From: Leishmania mexicana MHOM/GT/2001/U1103 | Lineage: Eukaryota; Euglenozoa; Kinetoplastea; Trypanosomatida; Trypanosomatidae | Reading direction: 5' to 3' | Length of the DNA: 64,000 bases | NCBI RefSeq assembly: GCF_000234665.1 | Contig: NC_018312.1 | Span: forward strand, 863,791 to 927,790 | In this document: in pieces, positions 29,310-38,092 of the stretch | Position numbering within the stretch: position 1 is the stretch's first letter | How the letters are laid out: the number at the start of each line of letters is the position of its first letter | The notes under the pieces: generated by a model | Databases searched by the model: none | What the model was told of the DNA's origin: nothing | The model's input: only the letters and a program-made list of their open reading frames with translations | Made by a program: the position numbers and the translations under genes

Positions 29310-31877
29310 ATGGAATCTGGAATGGCACCTCTGACGCTGTCCTTCAAGCGCAAGGCCATCACCGAAACTGCCTCCGCCGCACATGGGTGCCTTCTCGTCT
29401 ACCCGGTAAACAAGAAGTTGAAGCAGCGCGTTGCCGTAGGAGACAGCACGGGCCTCTTCAAGGTCTTCTCCGTTGGCAAGCGGCTAGAGCCGGTGGTTGC
29501 CTTCGAGACGCCAGAGACCGTTGCGCAGACGGGCGAGAGTGGCGCGGAAAAAGAGAAGAAGGCCATCACTGCTGCCACGCTCTTCTCGGACCAACTCTTC
29601 TACGTCCAGGGCAGCGTCCTGCACGCGTACTCGCGCAAGGGTAAACACTTCTTCACTGTGGACACCAATGTCACGGAGAAGGTGCACTCGCTAGCCATCG
29701 AAACGCCCTTCATCTTCTTAGCGGGCGACTTCATGGTCACCACGATGAGTGAGAGAAAGGAGCTCGGGTTCTTCTTGGCACCCGATCGCGTGAACGACAT
29801 GTGCGTGTACGTAGTCCCCAGCGCCGTGATGCGCGACGGCGAGCGTCAACTGGACGACTATGTGAGCTGCCTGGCATGCAACGATCGCGTGCTGCGGTTG
29901 GTGCGGGCGAACAAACTCGTGGAGGAGGTCGGCTGCGAGGCTGCCCTCACCACCGTGGTCTACCACAGTGCTCAGCGGCTGCTGTTCTACGGAACGCAGT
30001 CGGGCTCCATCGGCGTCATGACCGTGGCGGACAACGGTGGCGTGCACAAGGTAGGCGCCCACATGCCGGAGGGCGCCAGGGGCACCATCACCAGCCTCGG
30101 TTTTGCGGATGTGAACGCGGATGGGCAGGATGAACTCCTTGTCGGGTACGACGACGGCGCCGTGTGCGTCATGGTCGTGCACCTGAGTCGTTCTGTGAGC
30201 ATCACCGGCATAGACGCCGTGCAGCTCACCCTGGTGTGGGCAGGAAGTGTCGGGGAACGGGTGATGAGCGTCGGTGGCGGCATCATCACGCATACGGCAG
30301 CGCAGCCAGACGTCCTCGTGCACACGTTCAGTGGGCAGGTGGTCGCTTTCACTTTGGATACCGATGAACCCAGGGAGGATACCCAGGCAGCCGCGACCGA
30401 GGCAGCGGCGAGGCAGGCAGCGCTCATTGCAAAGCACGAGGATACGCAGGGCGAAATCGAGCAGCTGCGGGCACTCATTGCGCAGCGCACCAGAGAGCTG
30501 AGTGAGGCTCCAGTGCCGCAGAAGGCGGAGGGGGCGCCGGTGCTGACGGTGAGCCCCAGCTTCAAAATGTCAATCACCCTCACACCAGTGGAAGCGATGC
30601 CGATGCTATCGCTGGTGGTGTCCGCCGATACCTCGCTGGACGGCATGCTGGTCCAGTGCAACGCAGCGCTGACCTTTGTGCCCACTGACAACGCCGCGGT
30701 GAAGACGCGGGTGGTGGGCGGCGGGGCCGCGTCGACGTCGCCGTCGTCGCAGAGCGCCACCGCGGCGGTAGGACCGTCTACCACCATTGCCACTGTCACA
30801 CCTGTGCAGCTGGGCAGCAAGCGCCTGGAGGTGCACATGTGGGTGGACGAAGGCGTGGCCGACACCCTCCGCGCCACTGTCTACAGTGCGCAGGCTCCAC
30901 GAACAGCTCAGGTCAAGTACGTTCCCCTCTGCGCTCTTCCCTTGTACGAGCGCGTGCCGAGTGTCGATACGTCGGTGCTGTCAGGTGACGTGGTGCAGTC
31001 TATGTCGCGCTTGATCGTGCTGGGGGCCTTTCAGATGCAAGATGCTCGAATGTGGCTGGGGCAGCTTGTGCCCGGCATGGCGGACGTTCCGCGCCTCGCA
31101 GAGGAGCAGCAGCGCTTTGTCTTCGCAAGCCGCTTCTTGGGCTCGGTGCTGACGGTCGACATCGAGGACGATCAGGGCGGCGACAAGGGTAGTCGTGCCA
31201 TCTTCGGCTGCAACTCTCTCGTCACACTTGCCACCGTTAAGCGGCACATTGTGCAGGTGTGCGCGGAGCGCGGCCTCAACATCAGCACCCGGGAGCACAT
31301 TCTTTGCCAAACAGTTCTCCACCAACTACAGCAGCTGTACCCACTCATGTCGAGCATGTCGAGCAGCCAACGGCGCTGGCAGCTTCTGCGGGGACTGCAT
31401 GAGTTGCAGGGGTCCGAGACCAATCTGGACTTTCTTCCGAACCTCTTCCAGGAGGTGCTGGCGTCCGCGGAGGAGGTGCAGGCGGAGGCAGAGGCGGAGG
31501 CACAGCAGGAGGGCTACTTGAAGCGGGCCGTCGCCGCCCTGTACCGCAGTTTTGTTTACTTCAAGGGCCACGCCCCTCTCTTCAGCGAGGCCATTCGAGT
31601 GCAGCTCGAGGCAGCGTCGTGTGGATTGAACTTCAACCCCGCCGTGCTCGAGAAGATTATGTATCCAGGTGACACGACGCTGCAGGAGGCGGCAGCTGTA
31701 GAGGTGGCTGCCTTGTCCACGACCGTACTTGCCTCCATGAAGCCAGCAGCGTATGTGCCGCTGACGGCCACGACAATCGCTCACGTCGCCGGAGACGCTG
31801 ACGCTGAATGTTCGGCGCTGGCCGACTCCTCGGGGACCCCGAGCCATATCGCACCTTCGCCCTCTCTGCGTGACTAA
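29310..31877 (+). CDS. BBS7: BBS7, BBSome subunit
   Basis: The 855-residue product has the architecture of Bardet-Biedl syndrome protein 7, a subunit of the BBSome coat that moves membrane proteins through the ciliary or flagellar base. Residues 1 to about 355 form a beta-propeller; the motif R-V-A-V-G-D-S-T-G-L-F-K-V-F near 36-49 corresponds to the VxIGDxxG pattern of animal BBS7. An F-A-D-V-N-A-D-G-Q-D-E-L-L-V-G-Y-D-D-G segment resembles an FG-GAP blade. A coiled coil (about 360-405, Ala/Glu/Gln/Arg-rich) links to a beta-sandwich ear and platform region, then a helical C-terminal part. The last ~40 residues are low complexity. The start is the first ATG; the open frame continues upstream only with a GTG. 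Length is somewhat above human BBS7 (about 715) because of Ala/Thr-rich insertions. Confidence 0.85.
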   Translation: MESGMAPLTLSFKRKAITETASAAHGCLLVYPVNKKLKQRVAVGDSTGLFKVFSVGKRLEPVVAFETPETVAQTGESGAEKEKKAITAATLFSDQLFYVQGSVLHAYSRKGKHFFTVDTNVTEKVHSLAIETPFIFLAGDFMVTTMSERKELGFFLAPDRVNDMCVYVVPSAVMRDGERQLDDYVSCLACNDRVLRLVRANKLVEEVGCEAALTTVVYHSAQRLLFYGTQSGSIGVMTVADNGGVHKVGAHMPEGARGTITSLGFADVNADGQDELLVGYDDGAVCVMVVHLSRSVSITGIDAVQLTLVWAGSVGERVMSVGGGIITHTAAQPDVLVHTFSGQVVAFTLDTDEPREDTQAAATEAAARQAALIAKHEDTQGEIEQLRALIAQRTRELSEAPVPQKAEGAPVLTVSPSFKMSITLTPVEAMPMLSLVVSADTSLDGMLVQCNAALTFVPTDNAAVKTRVVGGGAASTSPSSQSATAAVGPSTTIATVTPVQLGSKRLEVHMWVDEGVADTLRATVYSAQAPRTAQVKYVPLCALPLYERVPSVDTSVLSGDVVQSMSRLIVLGAFQMQDARMWLGQLVPGMADVPRLAEEQQRFVFASRFLGSVLTVDIEDDQGGDKGSRAIFGCNSLVTLATVKRHIVQVCAERGLNISTREHILCQTVLHQLQQLYPLMSSMSSSQRRWQLLRGLHELQGSETNLDFLPNLFQEVLASAEEVQAEAEAEAQQEGYLKRAVAALYRSFVYFKGHAPLFSEAIRVQLEAASCGLNFNPAVLEKIMYPGDTTLQEAAAVEVAALSTTVLASMKPAAYVPLTATTIAHVAGDADAECSALADSSGTPSHIAPSPSLRD

Positions 31878-32872
31878 GAGCTCTGAGGATATCACTGCAG
31901 AGGATCTGCACCCAGCGTGCTTGGCTTTCTACGCCCGCCGCCAACGAGTGGACGCGACACCCCGCCTCCTCCTTTCGCTCTCTAATTGGATGGCTGGGGT
32001 CGGAGTCGGTGACGGTGAGCGCAGTGACGCCGCGAGGCGCCCTGCGCGCTTTGCGTGTGGGTAGGCGTGCATTCGCGTGTGGTTATACATCGCTCTTCCT
32101 TTCTCTGCTCCCCACGTTGTTCTATCCGCACATCTTTTCATTGTCTGCTCTGTCTCTGTCTTCGCGTGTACCTCTTGTCGTCACCCTCACCTCACCTCAC
32201 CCCCACCCCCTTCACTCCTTTTCTTCGTCCCCACCAGTGAACACGTCGCAGAAGTGCGGGCAAGTGTGTCGGACCCGCATCACGCGGGGGCGCTCTCTCG
32301 TGCACATCATAACGATAACGAAAAAGGGGGATGCAGAGGCTTACTCATCCATTCCTATGCGCGTGTGGGCGGCTACTTGCGCTGTGTTCGGCTGTCTCCA
32401 CTGTGATGCATCGGAGCAGACAGTGCCAGCACCTCTAGGGGACGCTGACACGCGCTCGCGCTCTCCAGCCCACCCCCCTCCTTTGCCCCTCCCCCCTCTT
32501 CCACACACCATGGTGTGGAAAGGGCCCCAGGTGCACAGAAACACTCCCGGATCACACGGCTGCGCTGACGGAATATCTTTTCAGCCTTGTTCTCCCCCCT
32601 GCGCAGCACCTCCTCGTACGTGCTTGCTTTTCACTCTCCTCTCATCTCCTCTCCTCTCTCTGCGCGCGCGCATCTCCGCACTTTCTCCACCCTCCCCTGC
32701 CTGTCTCTGTGTCTCTGGGCGGCGGGTGTGCGACTTACTCGCCGCATTCGCCTTGCTTCTTCCTCAGTGGTACACGAGGCTCACGGGGACGTCCGCAGCC
32801 GTCGACGTTTTCTTCAATTGTTTTCGCTCCGCCTTCCCCCGGTCTCCTCATCACTTTACAGGTCGTCTCGAG
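31878..32872. other. Intergenic spacer, no gene seen
   Basis: The spacer holds the BBS7 3' UTR and the following 5' UTR. It is rich in CT tracts (32100-32240 and 32580-32720). The frame of the downstream gene stays open through much of it from 32009, without an in-frame ATG that looks coding. Confidence 0.55.
32830..32861 (+). promoter_or_regulatory. Candidate spliced-leader acceptor for CFAP119-like gene
   Basis: The tract gccttcccccggtctcctca continues to tcactttacag, with AG at 32860-32861, only 11 nt before the ATG. A very short 5' UTR would result; such short leaders are known in trypanosomatids. Confidence 0.45.
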
Positions 32873-35029
32873 ATGACATCCTCGCTCGCGACCGCATCTG
32901 CCCTCATCACGGGGGCCTCTCCAGCAGATGCCTCTTTTTATTCCCTCGCCTACGTCTCGGCCTTGCGGCACTGCACTGCCTCTGTGTATGGCCCCACGCT
33001 TAAGTCTGTGGTATCCACCACCGCGGCGACAAGCCTCTACGGTGACGGCCTCGCCGAGTGTGTCGTGCGGTGCCGACTGGAGACGGAGCGTGAGGCGACG
33101 GAGCGTCTCACAGCCGTCCTCTTGCAAGAACTGCCGCAGACAGAAAAGTGTGGGCGGCAGAGACGAAATCCATCTGCTACGCTGGACGTGACGAACGCCG
33201 ACCGAGAGAGTGTCAGCGCTGCCAACCCCCCCGCTGGGGTGGCGTTGCATCGAAATGCGTCCGGGGTGAGTCGGAAAAACAGCAGGACCTCCTCGGCAAG
33301 GACTTTGCAGCGTTTGAGCGTGAAGGAGCACAACGAGGTCTCCTCGGCTCCCACCGCCTCGCTAGCCGAGCTGTCCGCAAAAGACGACGGGGCGGCGGTG
33401 ACGCCGGCTCTCGATGCCGCTGCTGCGCGTGCGCCTTGCTGCGACGCGTCGGCGCTACTCCTTCTTCGGCTCGGCCTGTGCCGAGCGCTCGGTTGGCCCG
33501 CACCCGTCACGCTGCAGCTGCAAGGCGACGGCGGGGACAAGGCGGGCTGCGACGAAGACGGACCGGCCAAGGACGGCGATGGAGCGTGCGGTTTGCCAAC
33601 GCAGCTTGCAGACGCACTGCTCTCGCGGTCCAGTTATCCGAACCTCCTCAGGGGCCGGCGCGTGACCGAGCCGGGCGGTGTTTCCGCAGCCACGACAGCC
33701 GTAGAGCAGAAGAGCGCGCACATGTTCATGCACATGCCCGACACGGAGCTCCGAAATAGCACCATTTTAGAATGGGTGGAGGACGTACTCGTCTTCGCGC
33801 ATTATCAAGGTTTCACAGCAGAGCAGACACAGTGCGTGCTGCTCGACAGCCTCCTCGTTCTCAACGCGGTGGACGGGCATCTGGTAGACTCGACCGACGC
33901 CGCTGGTCGCGTGCCGTTGGAGCAGCGAGTGACGGACGCGCTTCAGCAGGTCTTGTGCGCGCAAACCTGCCTGACGGTGACACGCACGGTCGACACGGTG
34001 CGCCGCTATCAGCCGGTCACCATCCAGGTGCCAGATCCGGCGCAACTCGACGAGATCACTGAGAAGCAGCACAAGACTACCTCGCAGAAGGGGTTGGCAG
34101 CCCTTGAGGCAGCAAAGCAGAACATCCCCCTCATCTCGCAGACAGTGATGCAGAATGTGGAGGTGGAGGTGGAGAGGGATGTCACGCTGCGCGCGGTCTT
34201 CACGATGCCGGAGGCGGCGGCCATTGCTGAGTACATCACCCGCTCCGTCGTTACGCACAAGCGACTGTGGGGCGTACTACTGGCACCGGTGACGGAAGGG
34301 CAGCTGCCGGCGCAGCCGACCTCGGCGACAGCGGCAGCAGCGGCAGACGGATTACACCGCCCTGTTGACCACCGTGACATCTGTGTCGCAATAGAAAACG
34401 TCCCCCCGGTTTACTTGCCACCGCTCTCGGTCTTCCACTCAGAGGCTCTGCAAGCCGTGGTGGATGCGCAGCGGCGCCTCTACAAGGCCTGCAAGGCCGA
34501 ACGCACACTGCAATTCTCAACGGACTGGCAAGAACCTCTACTGGCCATCGCTGCGCAGGAGCTTAGCGAACGGTGGGTGCTGCAAGAGGCTGCGGCACAA
34601 GCGGATGCGGAGGACAGAGCCGCGGCGCTGACGTCGCAGCAGTGCGCTCGCGTCGAGCGCGCCTACGGACTTCGACTAGAGGATGCGATTCAGTTCAACC
34701 CCCACGTGGTGCGCGGCGCGCCCTTCTCCGCGCCCGAGCCGCCCGCGGTAGCCGCCGCACCTGAGGTCACCGCTGCCCCTGTGCGTGCACGCGCCAACAT
34801 CAACAAGCTGAAGAGGAACAGTCAAGGTGGGCCGATCCCATCGGCGGCTGCCGCTCCCGTTCTCTCCCCCAACGCTGCCGCCTCCGTTGTGCTGGCGACA
34901 GACGCCACCTTCAAGATCGCCGAAGTAGAGGCGCGAGTCGATCGTATTGCTGCCGCCATCGAGGGGATGGGCGGCGCCGGCGCCACCCCCTCCGCTGCCT
35001 CGCAGCGTGGAGGAGGCCGCAAGCACTAG
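32873..35029 (+). CDS. Probable flagellar C1a-32/CFAP119-like protein
   Basis: The 718-residue product starts at ATG 32873, directly after a good splice-acceptor tract. Two segments recall the CFAP119/CCDC189 family (Pfam 'CLAMP', the C1a-32 subunit of the axonemal central-pair C1a projection): one near residues 298-330 with V-L-V-F-A-H-Y-Q-G-F-T-A-E-Q, and one near 443-470 with E-A-A-A-I-A-E-Y-I-T-R-S-V-V-T-H-K-R-L-W. Between them is a Leishmania-style expansion with a charged helix. The N-terminal ~290 residues and the C-terminal ~120 are Ala/Ser/Thr-rich with basic patches and contain long low-complexity stretches. The family match rests on remembered motif patterns and needs a profile search. 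The neighbouring BBS7 and RSP4/6 genes make a flagellar role attractive but are weak evidence, since trypanosomatid arrays are not functional operons. Confidence 0.55.
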   Translation: MTSSLATASALITGASPADASFYSLAYVSALRHCTASVYGPTLKSVVSTTAATSLYGDGLAECVVRCRLETEREATERLTAVLLQELPQTEKCGRQRRNPSATLDVTNADRESVSAANPPAGVALHRNASGVSRKNSRTSSARTLQRLSVKEHNEVSSAPTASLAELSAKDDGAAVTPALDAAAARAPCCDASALLLLRLGLCRALGWPAPVTLQLQGDGGDKAGCDEDGPAKDGDGACGLPTQLADALLSRSSYPNLLRGRRVTEPGGVSAATTAVEQKSAHMFMHMPDTELRNSTILEWVEDVLVFAHYQGFTAEQTQCVLLDSLLVLNAVDGHLVDSTDAAGRVPLEQRVTDALQQVLCAQTCLTVTRTVDTVRRYQPVTIQVPDPAQLDEITEKQHKTTSQKGLAALEAAKQNIPLISQTVMQNVEVEVERDVTLRAVFTMPEAAAIAEYITRSVVTHKRLWGVLLAPVTEGQLPAQPTSATAAAAADGLHRPVDHRDICVAIENVPPVYLPPLSVFHSEALQAVVDAQRRLYKACKAERTLQFSTDWQEPLLAIAAQELSERWVLQEAAAQADAEDRAAALTSQQCARVERAYGLRLEDAIQFNPHVVRGAPFSAPEPPAVAAAPEVTAAPVRARANINKLKRNSQGGPIPSAAAAPVLSPNAAASVVLATDATFKIAEVEARVDRIAAAIEGMGGAGATPSAASQRGGGRKH

Positions 35030-36456
35030 GGCGATGCAAGCGAAGGAATAGGGTTGAGGGAGTGAGAGTTGGGGGGAGGGGAAGCGAGTCACCTGTGGAT
35101 ACGAAGCCATTGGCAGCTTTTCTTGCCGTTCTTCTCTCGCTTGCGTTCTCTTTTTTATAGTCGTCTTGATATGTATTCGAGTCTTTGTGTTTCCGCTGAT
35201 GATGGGGCAGCGGGGAAAGCAGATGCGGCCTGTCTGTCTCTGCCTGTGCCTGTATGTGTGTGTGTTGGGAAGCGGGGGGGGGCGTAGTACCTTGGACGGA
35301 CTCGGAACGCTCTCCTCCGTGAACGCTCTCTCTTTTTGGCCCCTTCTTCGATTTCAAGCTATTCACCTGTGCCTTTTTCTGCACCGATGCACATCGACAC
35401 GCACACAGCCGATGAAAGAGGGCCGTGTTGTGCGCGTGAGTGAGTTACTCGTGGTGGGGTCTGCGTTGGTATGTACAGTAGATCTGCTCTGCAACGCACT
35501 TCGCCCCCTTTTTTCGCTCCGCGGTGAGCCGTGCTGGCCCGCATCGCCGGTCGTTGTGGCCTTCTTCTCTGCTTGCCCTGCTGCACTGCTCCGCTGTCGG
35601 TGAGTGTGAGGAAGAGGTGACGGACCCACACAGCCGCGGAGACCCGACGGCCTTCTCTGGGCATCGTTACTCATTAACGCTCACACTCGCTTCAGACACA
35701 CGAGGAGCACTCGACAGATACTTCGATGTGCCAGCTCTGGAATCCCATCTGGTGGCGAAGATGAGAAAGAGAGGGAGCACGACCAGAGTGGATGTCGGGA
35801 CAGCGCTCATAACCGTTGTGCTGTGCATCGCAAGCGACGCACGCACAAAAGGCGTGTTCTCACGCGTTTCGCTAGAGAGCGTCTTTTCCTAGCCTCGCGG
35901 CAGGTATGCCCCTCGCATGCGGGCGTGTGCGCGCGTGAGCGTGTGCCTCTCCTCTTGCAGAGGTCGGTGATCAACTTTCTCTCCGCTGTCATGGCTCTAC
36001 TCTTTGTGCCATCTCCCGCGCTTCAACTTACCAATGTCACTGCTGCTCACACTACTGCGACCGCTGCAGATTATACAGCAAGCGCACATCTCCAAGTGGC
36101 ACAGCACGGCGCAAGACGGACCAGGCACTGGGGCCATAACCTTTCCGCTCATTCTTTCGGCTCCCAACGCATCGGCATCCGTCACCATCGCGCCCTCGTA
36201 CGCGCTCGGTCCGCCCAACGCTCCCTTCTCTCCTCTCTGCCCCTTCCTATTCGTATACATTGGAAACCCCATCCACACTACTAGCCGCAGCAGTGGCTGT
36301 AGTCTGTAGTAGCCGTAGTTTTAGTTGTAGCCCCCCTCCCCTTTACCCCAATCCGCCTGCACGTGTGTGTGTGAGAAGTATAGGGCGCCCTATCGGCCCA
36401 CGCACCACCTCCCCCTCTCCTCCAGCCACCGGCGCAAAGGACTGCACACCCACACC

Positions 36457-36487
<31 letters not shown>

Positions 36488-36557
36488 ACGCACACAGGGT
36501 ATAGACACATCCTTTCTGTGTGCATTTGGACCTTTAGCCACCTTTCTTTTTCTCACC
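35030..36557. other. Intergenic spacer with CA repeat
   Basis: No supported gene. A CA microsatellite is at 36456-36482. The tract before 36537 (tttgga then cctttag, AG at 36536-36537) is a possible acceptor for the next gene. Confidence 0.55.
36456..36482. repeat. CA microsatellite
   Basis: A run of about thirteen CA units, continued with interruptions to about 36497, in the 5' flank of the mitochondrial-like gene. Confidence 0.85.
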
Positions 36558-37394
36558 ATGCTGCTTCGAGCGAGTGCCTCTAGCACTCTGCACACCCGCG
36601 GCGCCAGCTGCTGTAGTGGGGCCTGCACGGGCCTCTACAGCTTCGGCTGTCTGACGGTGCAGCAGCGCTTCATCGAGTACTGGGGCTCGGGTGTGACGGG
36701 TCGCACGCAGCCGTATGCGCAGGGTGACATGCTCCCGCGCATCGACAACATGCGCTTCCCGGTCAACAAGGCGACCAGCGCAGCTGCGAGTCTCACCGGT
36801 AACCAGTCCGGCATCGCCTACAACAGCTCCAACATATTCCGGGTGGAGGGCTTCAGCCCACTAGAGAAGGAGCACTACCAGTCACTGCGCGGCTCTACAA
36901 CGCACAAGGTGGAGCCACTGCTGCCTCACATTGGAAAGGATGTGATGGTGTTGCTGAAGAACATGTCTGAGGAGGGATTGCTGGAGGAGTACTGGTGGAT
37001 GCGCGTGGTGAAGGACTTTCCGTCAATGAAGACGCCGTGCACGGCCGAGTTCAAGAGTGCGTGGGAGAAGTTCTACGCAGAGGCGAGCGGCGTGGCGCAC
37101 GACGACGACGCCGTGAAGGCAATTAGCAAGCCCTTCTTGGAGGCACAGATGCAGAAGAACTACATCGCCTACGCGATGGTGTGGCGCGTGGCTGAGCGAC
37201 TGTGCGACGCCCTTGACGCGGCACCGGACTTGACCGTGTACGAGAGACGCGGCGGCCGCCTGGTGGTGGAGCGGGTGACCAAGCTGATGCTCGACACGAT
37301 AGCCGACGAACCGTGGGCACATCAGGAGACCACGAGCCCACTGCACGTCGACATCTCCAATTTCCGTGCCTGGCATGAGGCCGGCTACTGGTAG
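36558..37394 (+). CDS. Hypothetical protein, probably mitochondrial
   Basis: The 278-residue product begins with M-L-L-R-A-S-A-S-S-T-L-H-T-R, an Arg/Ser/Ala/Leu-rich, acid-free stretch of about 30 residues that looks like a mitochondrial targeting presequence. The rest is soluble and folded in appearance, with many Trp and Tyr residues (for example E-E-Y-W-W-M-R-V-V and Y-A-M-V-W-R-V-A-E-R), and ends in H-E-A-G-Y-W. No membrane segment is clear. It may be a kinetoplastid-specific subunit of a respiratory complex or the mitoribosome, which is inference from targeting and composition only. The start follows tttctcaccATG. Confidence 0.75.
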   Translation: MLLRASASSTLHTRGASCCSGACTGLYSFGCLTVQQRFIEYWGSGVTGRTQPYAQGDMLPRIDNMRFPVNKATSAAASLTGNQSGIAYNSSNIFRVEGFSPLEKEHYQSLRGSTTHKVEPLLPHIGKDVMVLLKNMSEEGLLEEYWWMRVVKDFPSMKTPCTAEFKSAWEKFYAEASGVAHDDDAVKAISKPFLEAQMQKNYIAYAMVWRVAERLCDALDAAPDLTVYERRGGRLVVERVTKLMLDTIADEPWAHQETTSPLHVDISNFRAWHEAGYW

Positions 37395-38092
37395 GCGGGG
37401 GAGGGGGAGAGGAGTGCTTGGGTGGCTGTGCGAAGGACGTAAGGGCTGCCAAAGCGCTTGAAACAGGAAAGGAGGAGAGATTGCTTCTCTCTCTGAGTGT
37501 CGCACTGTCGGCGCATTTGTTCGCGTGTATGGTGTGCGCGCTGCTCTCCGCTCCGTCACTCTTGTGTTGACGCCTCTCTCCGGTTCGCCACTCGCACAAG
37601 CGACCGCAGGAACATCTCTTCTTTTTTTTTCTGTGCACCGTGCCAACAGAGTAGCGAAAAACAAAACAAAACAGCAACGCAAAGAGGACCTCAAGTCGTC
37701 CATTCGCACTCTTCGCCCGACAGCAGCGCACCTGCGTCGAGGCCGCCAGGCAGCCCCGTCTGTGTGCGTGTCGGTGGTGGGCGCACTCTCTTCGTTGGTG
37801 GGTCAACCCCGCGGAGAAAGCGAAAAGCGATAGCGCCAACGTCGCTGTATTCGCGACGATATTACTGAAGGCGTAGAGCGATGAGTTCGGTGCTGTTCGG
37901 CACCCCCCTTGCTGAGAGGCGTCCGGCCACCTCGTCCAGAATGCGCCTCTGCTGTTTATTCCGTTGCCTGCACGCGTATGGTTTTGCAGCCAATCCTCCC
38001 ACCCGTCGGCCTTTCACTTTCTCTTACCCTCCCCCTTCTCTGCCCTGCCGCATGCCAAAGAACTCAGTTCATCATCAAACGCCAAGCCGAGC
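37395..38092. other. Intergenic spacer, no gene seen
   Basis: The spacer carries the 3' UTR of the mitochondrial-like gene. A T-rich block at 37619-37631 and a CT-rich block at 38015-38045 are present; AG at 38066-38067 is a possible acceptor for the RRM protein. Confidence 0.55.
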
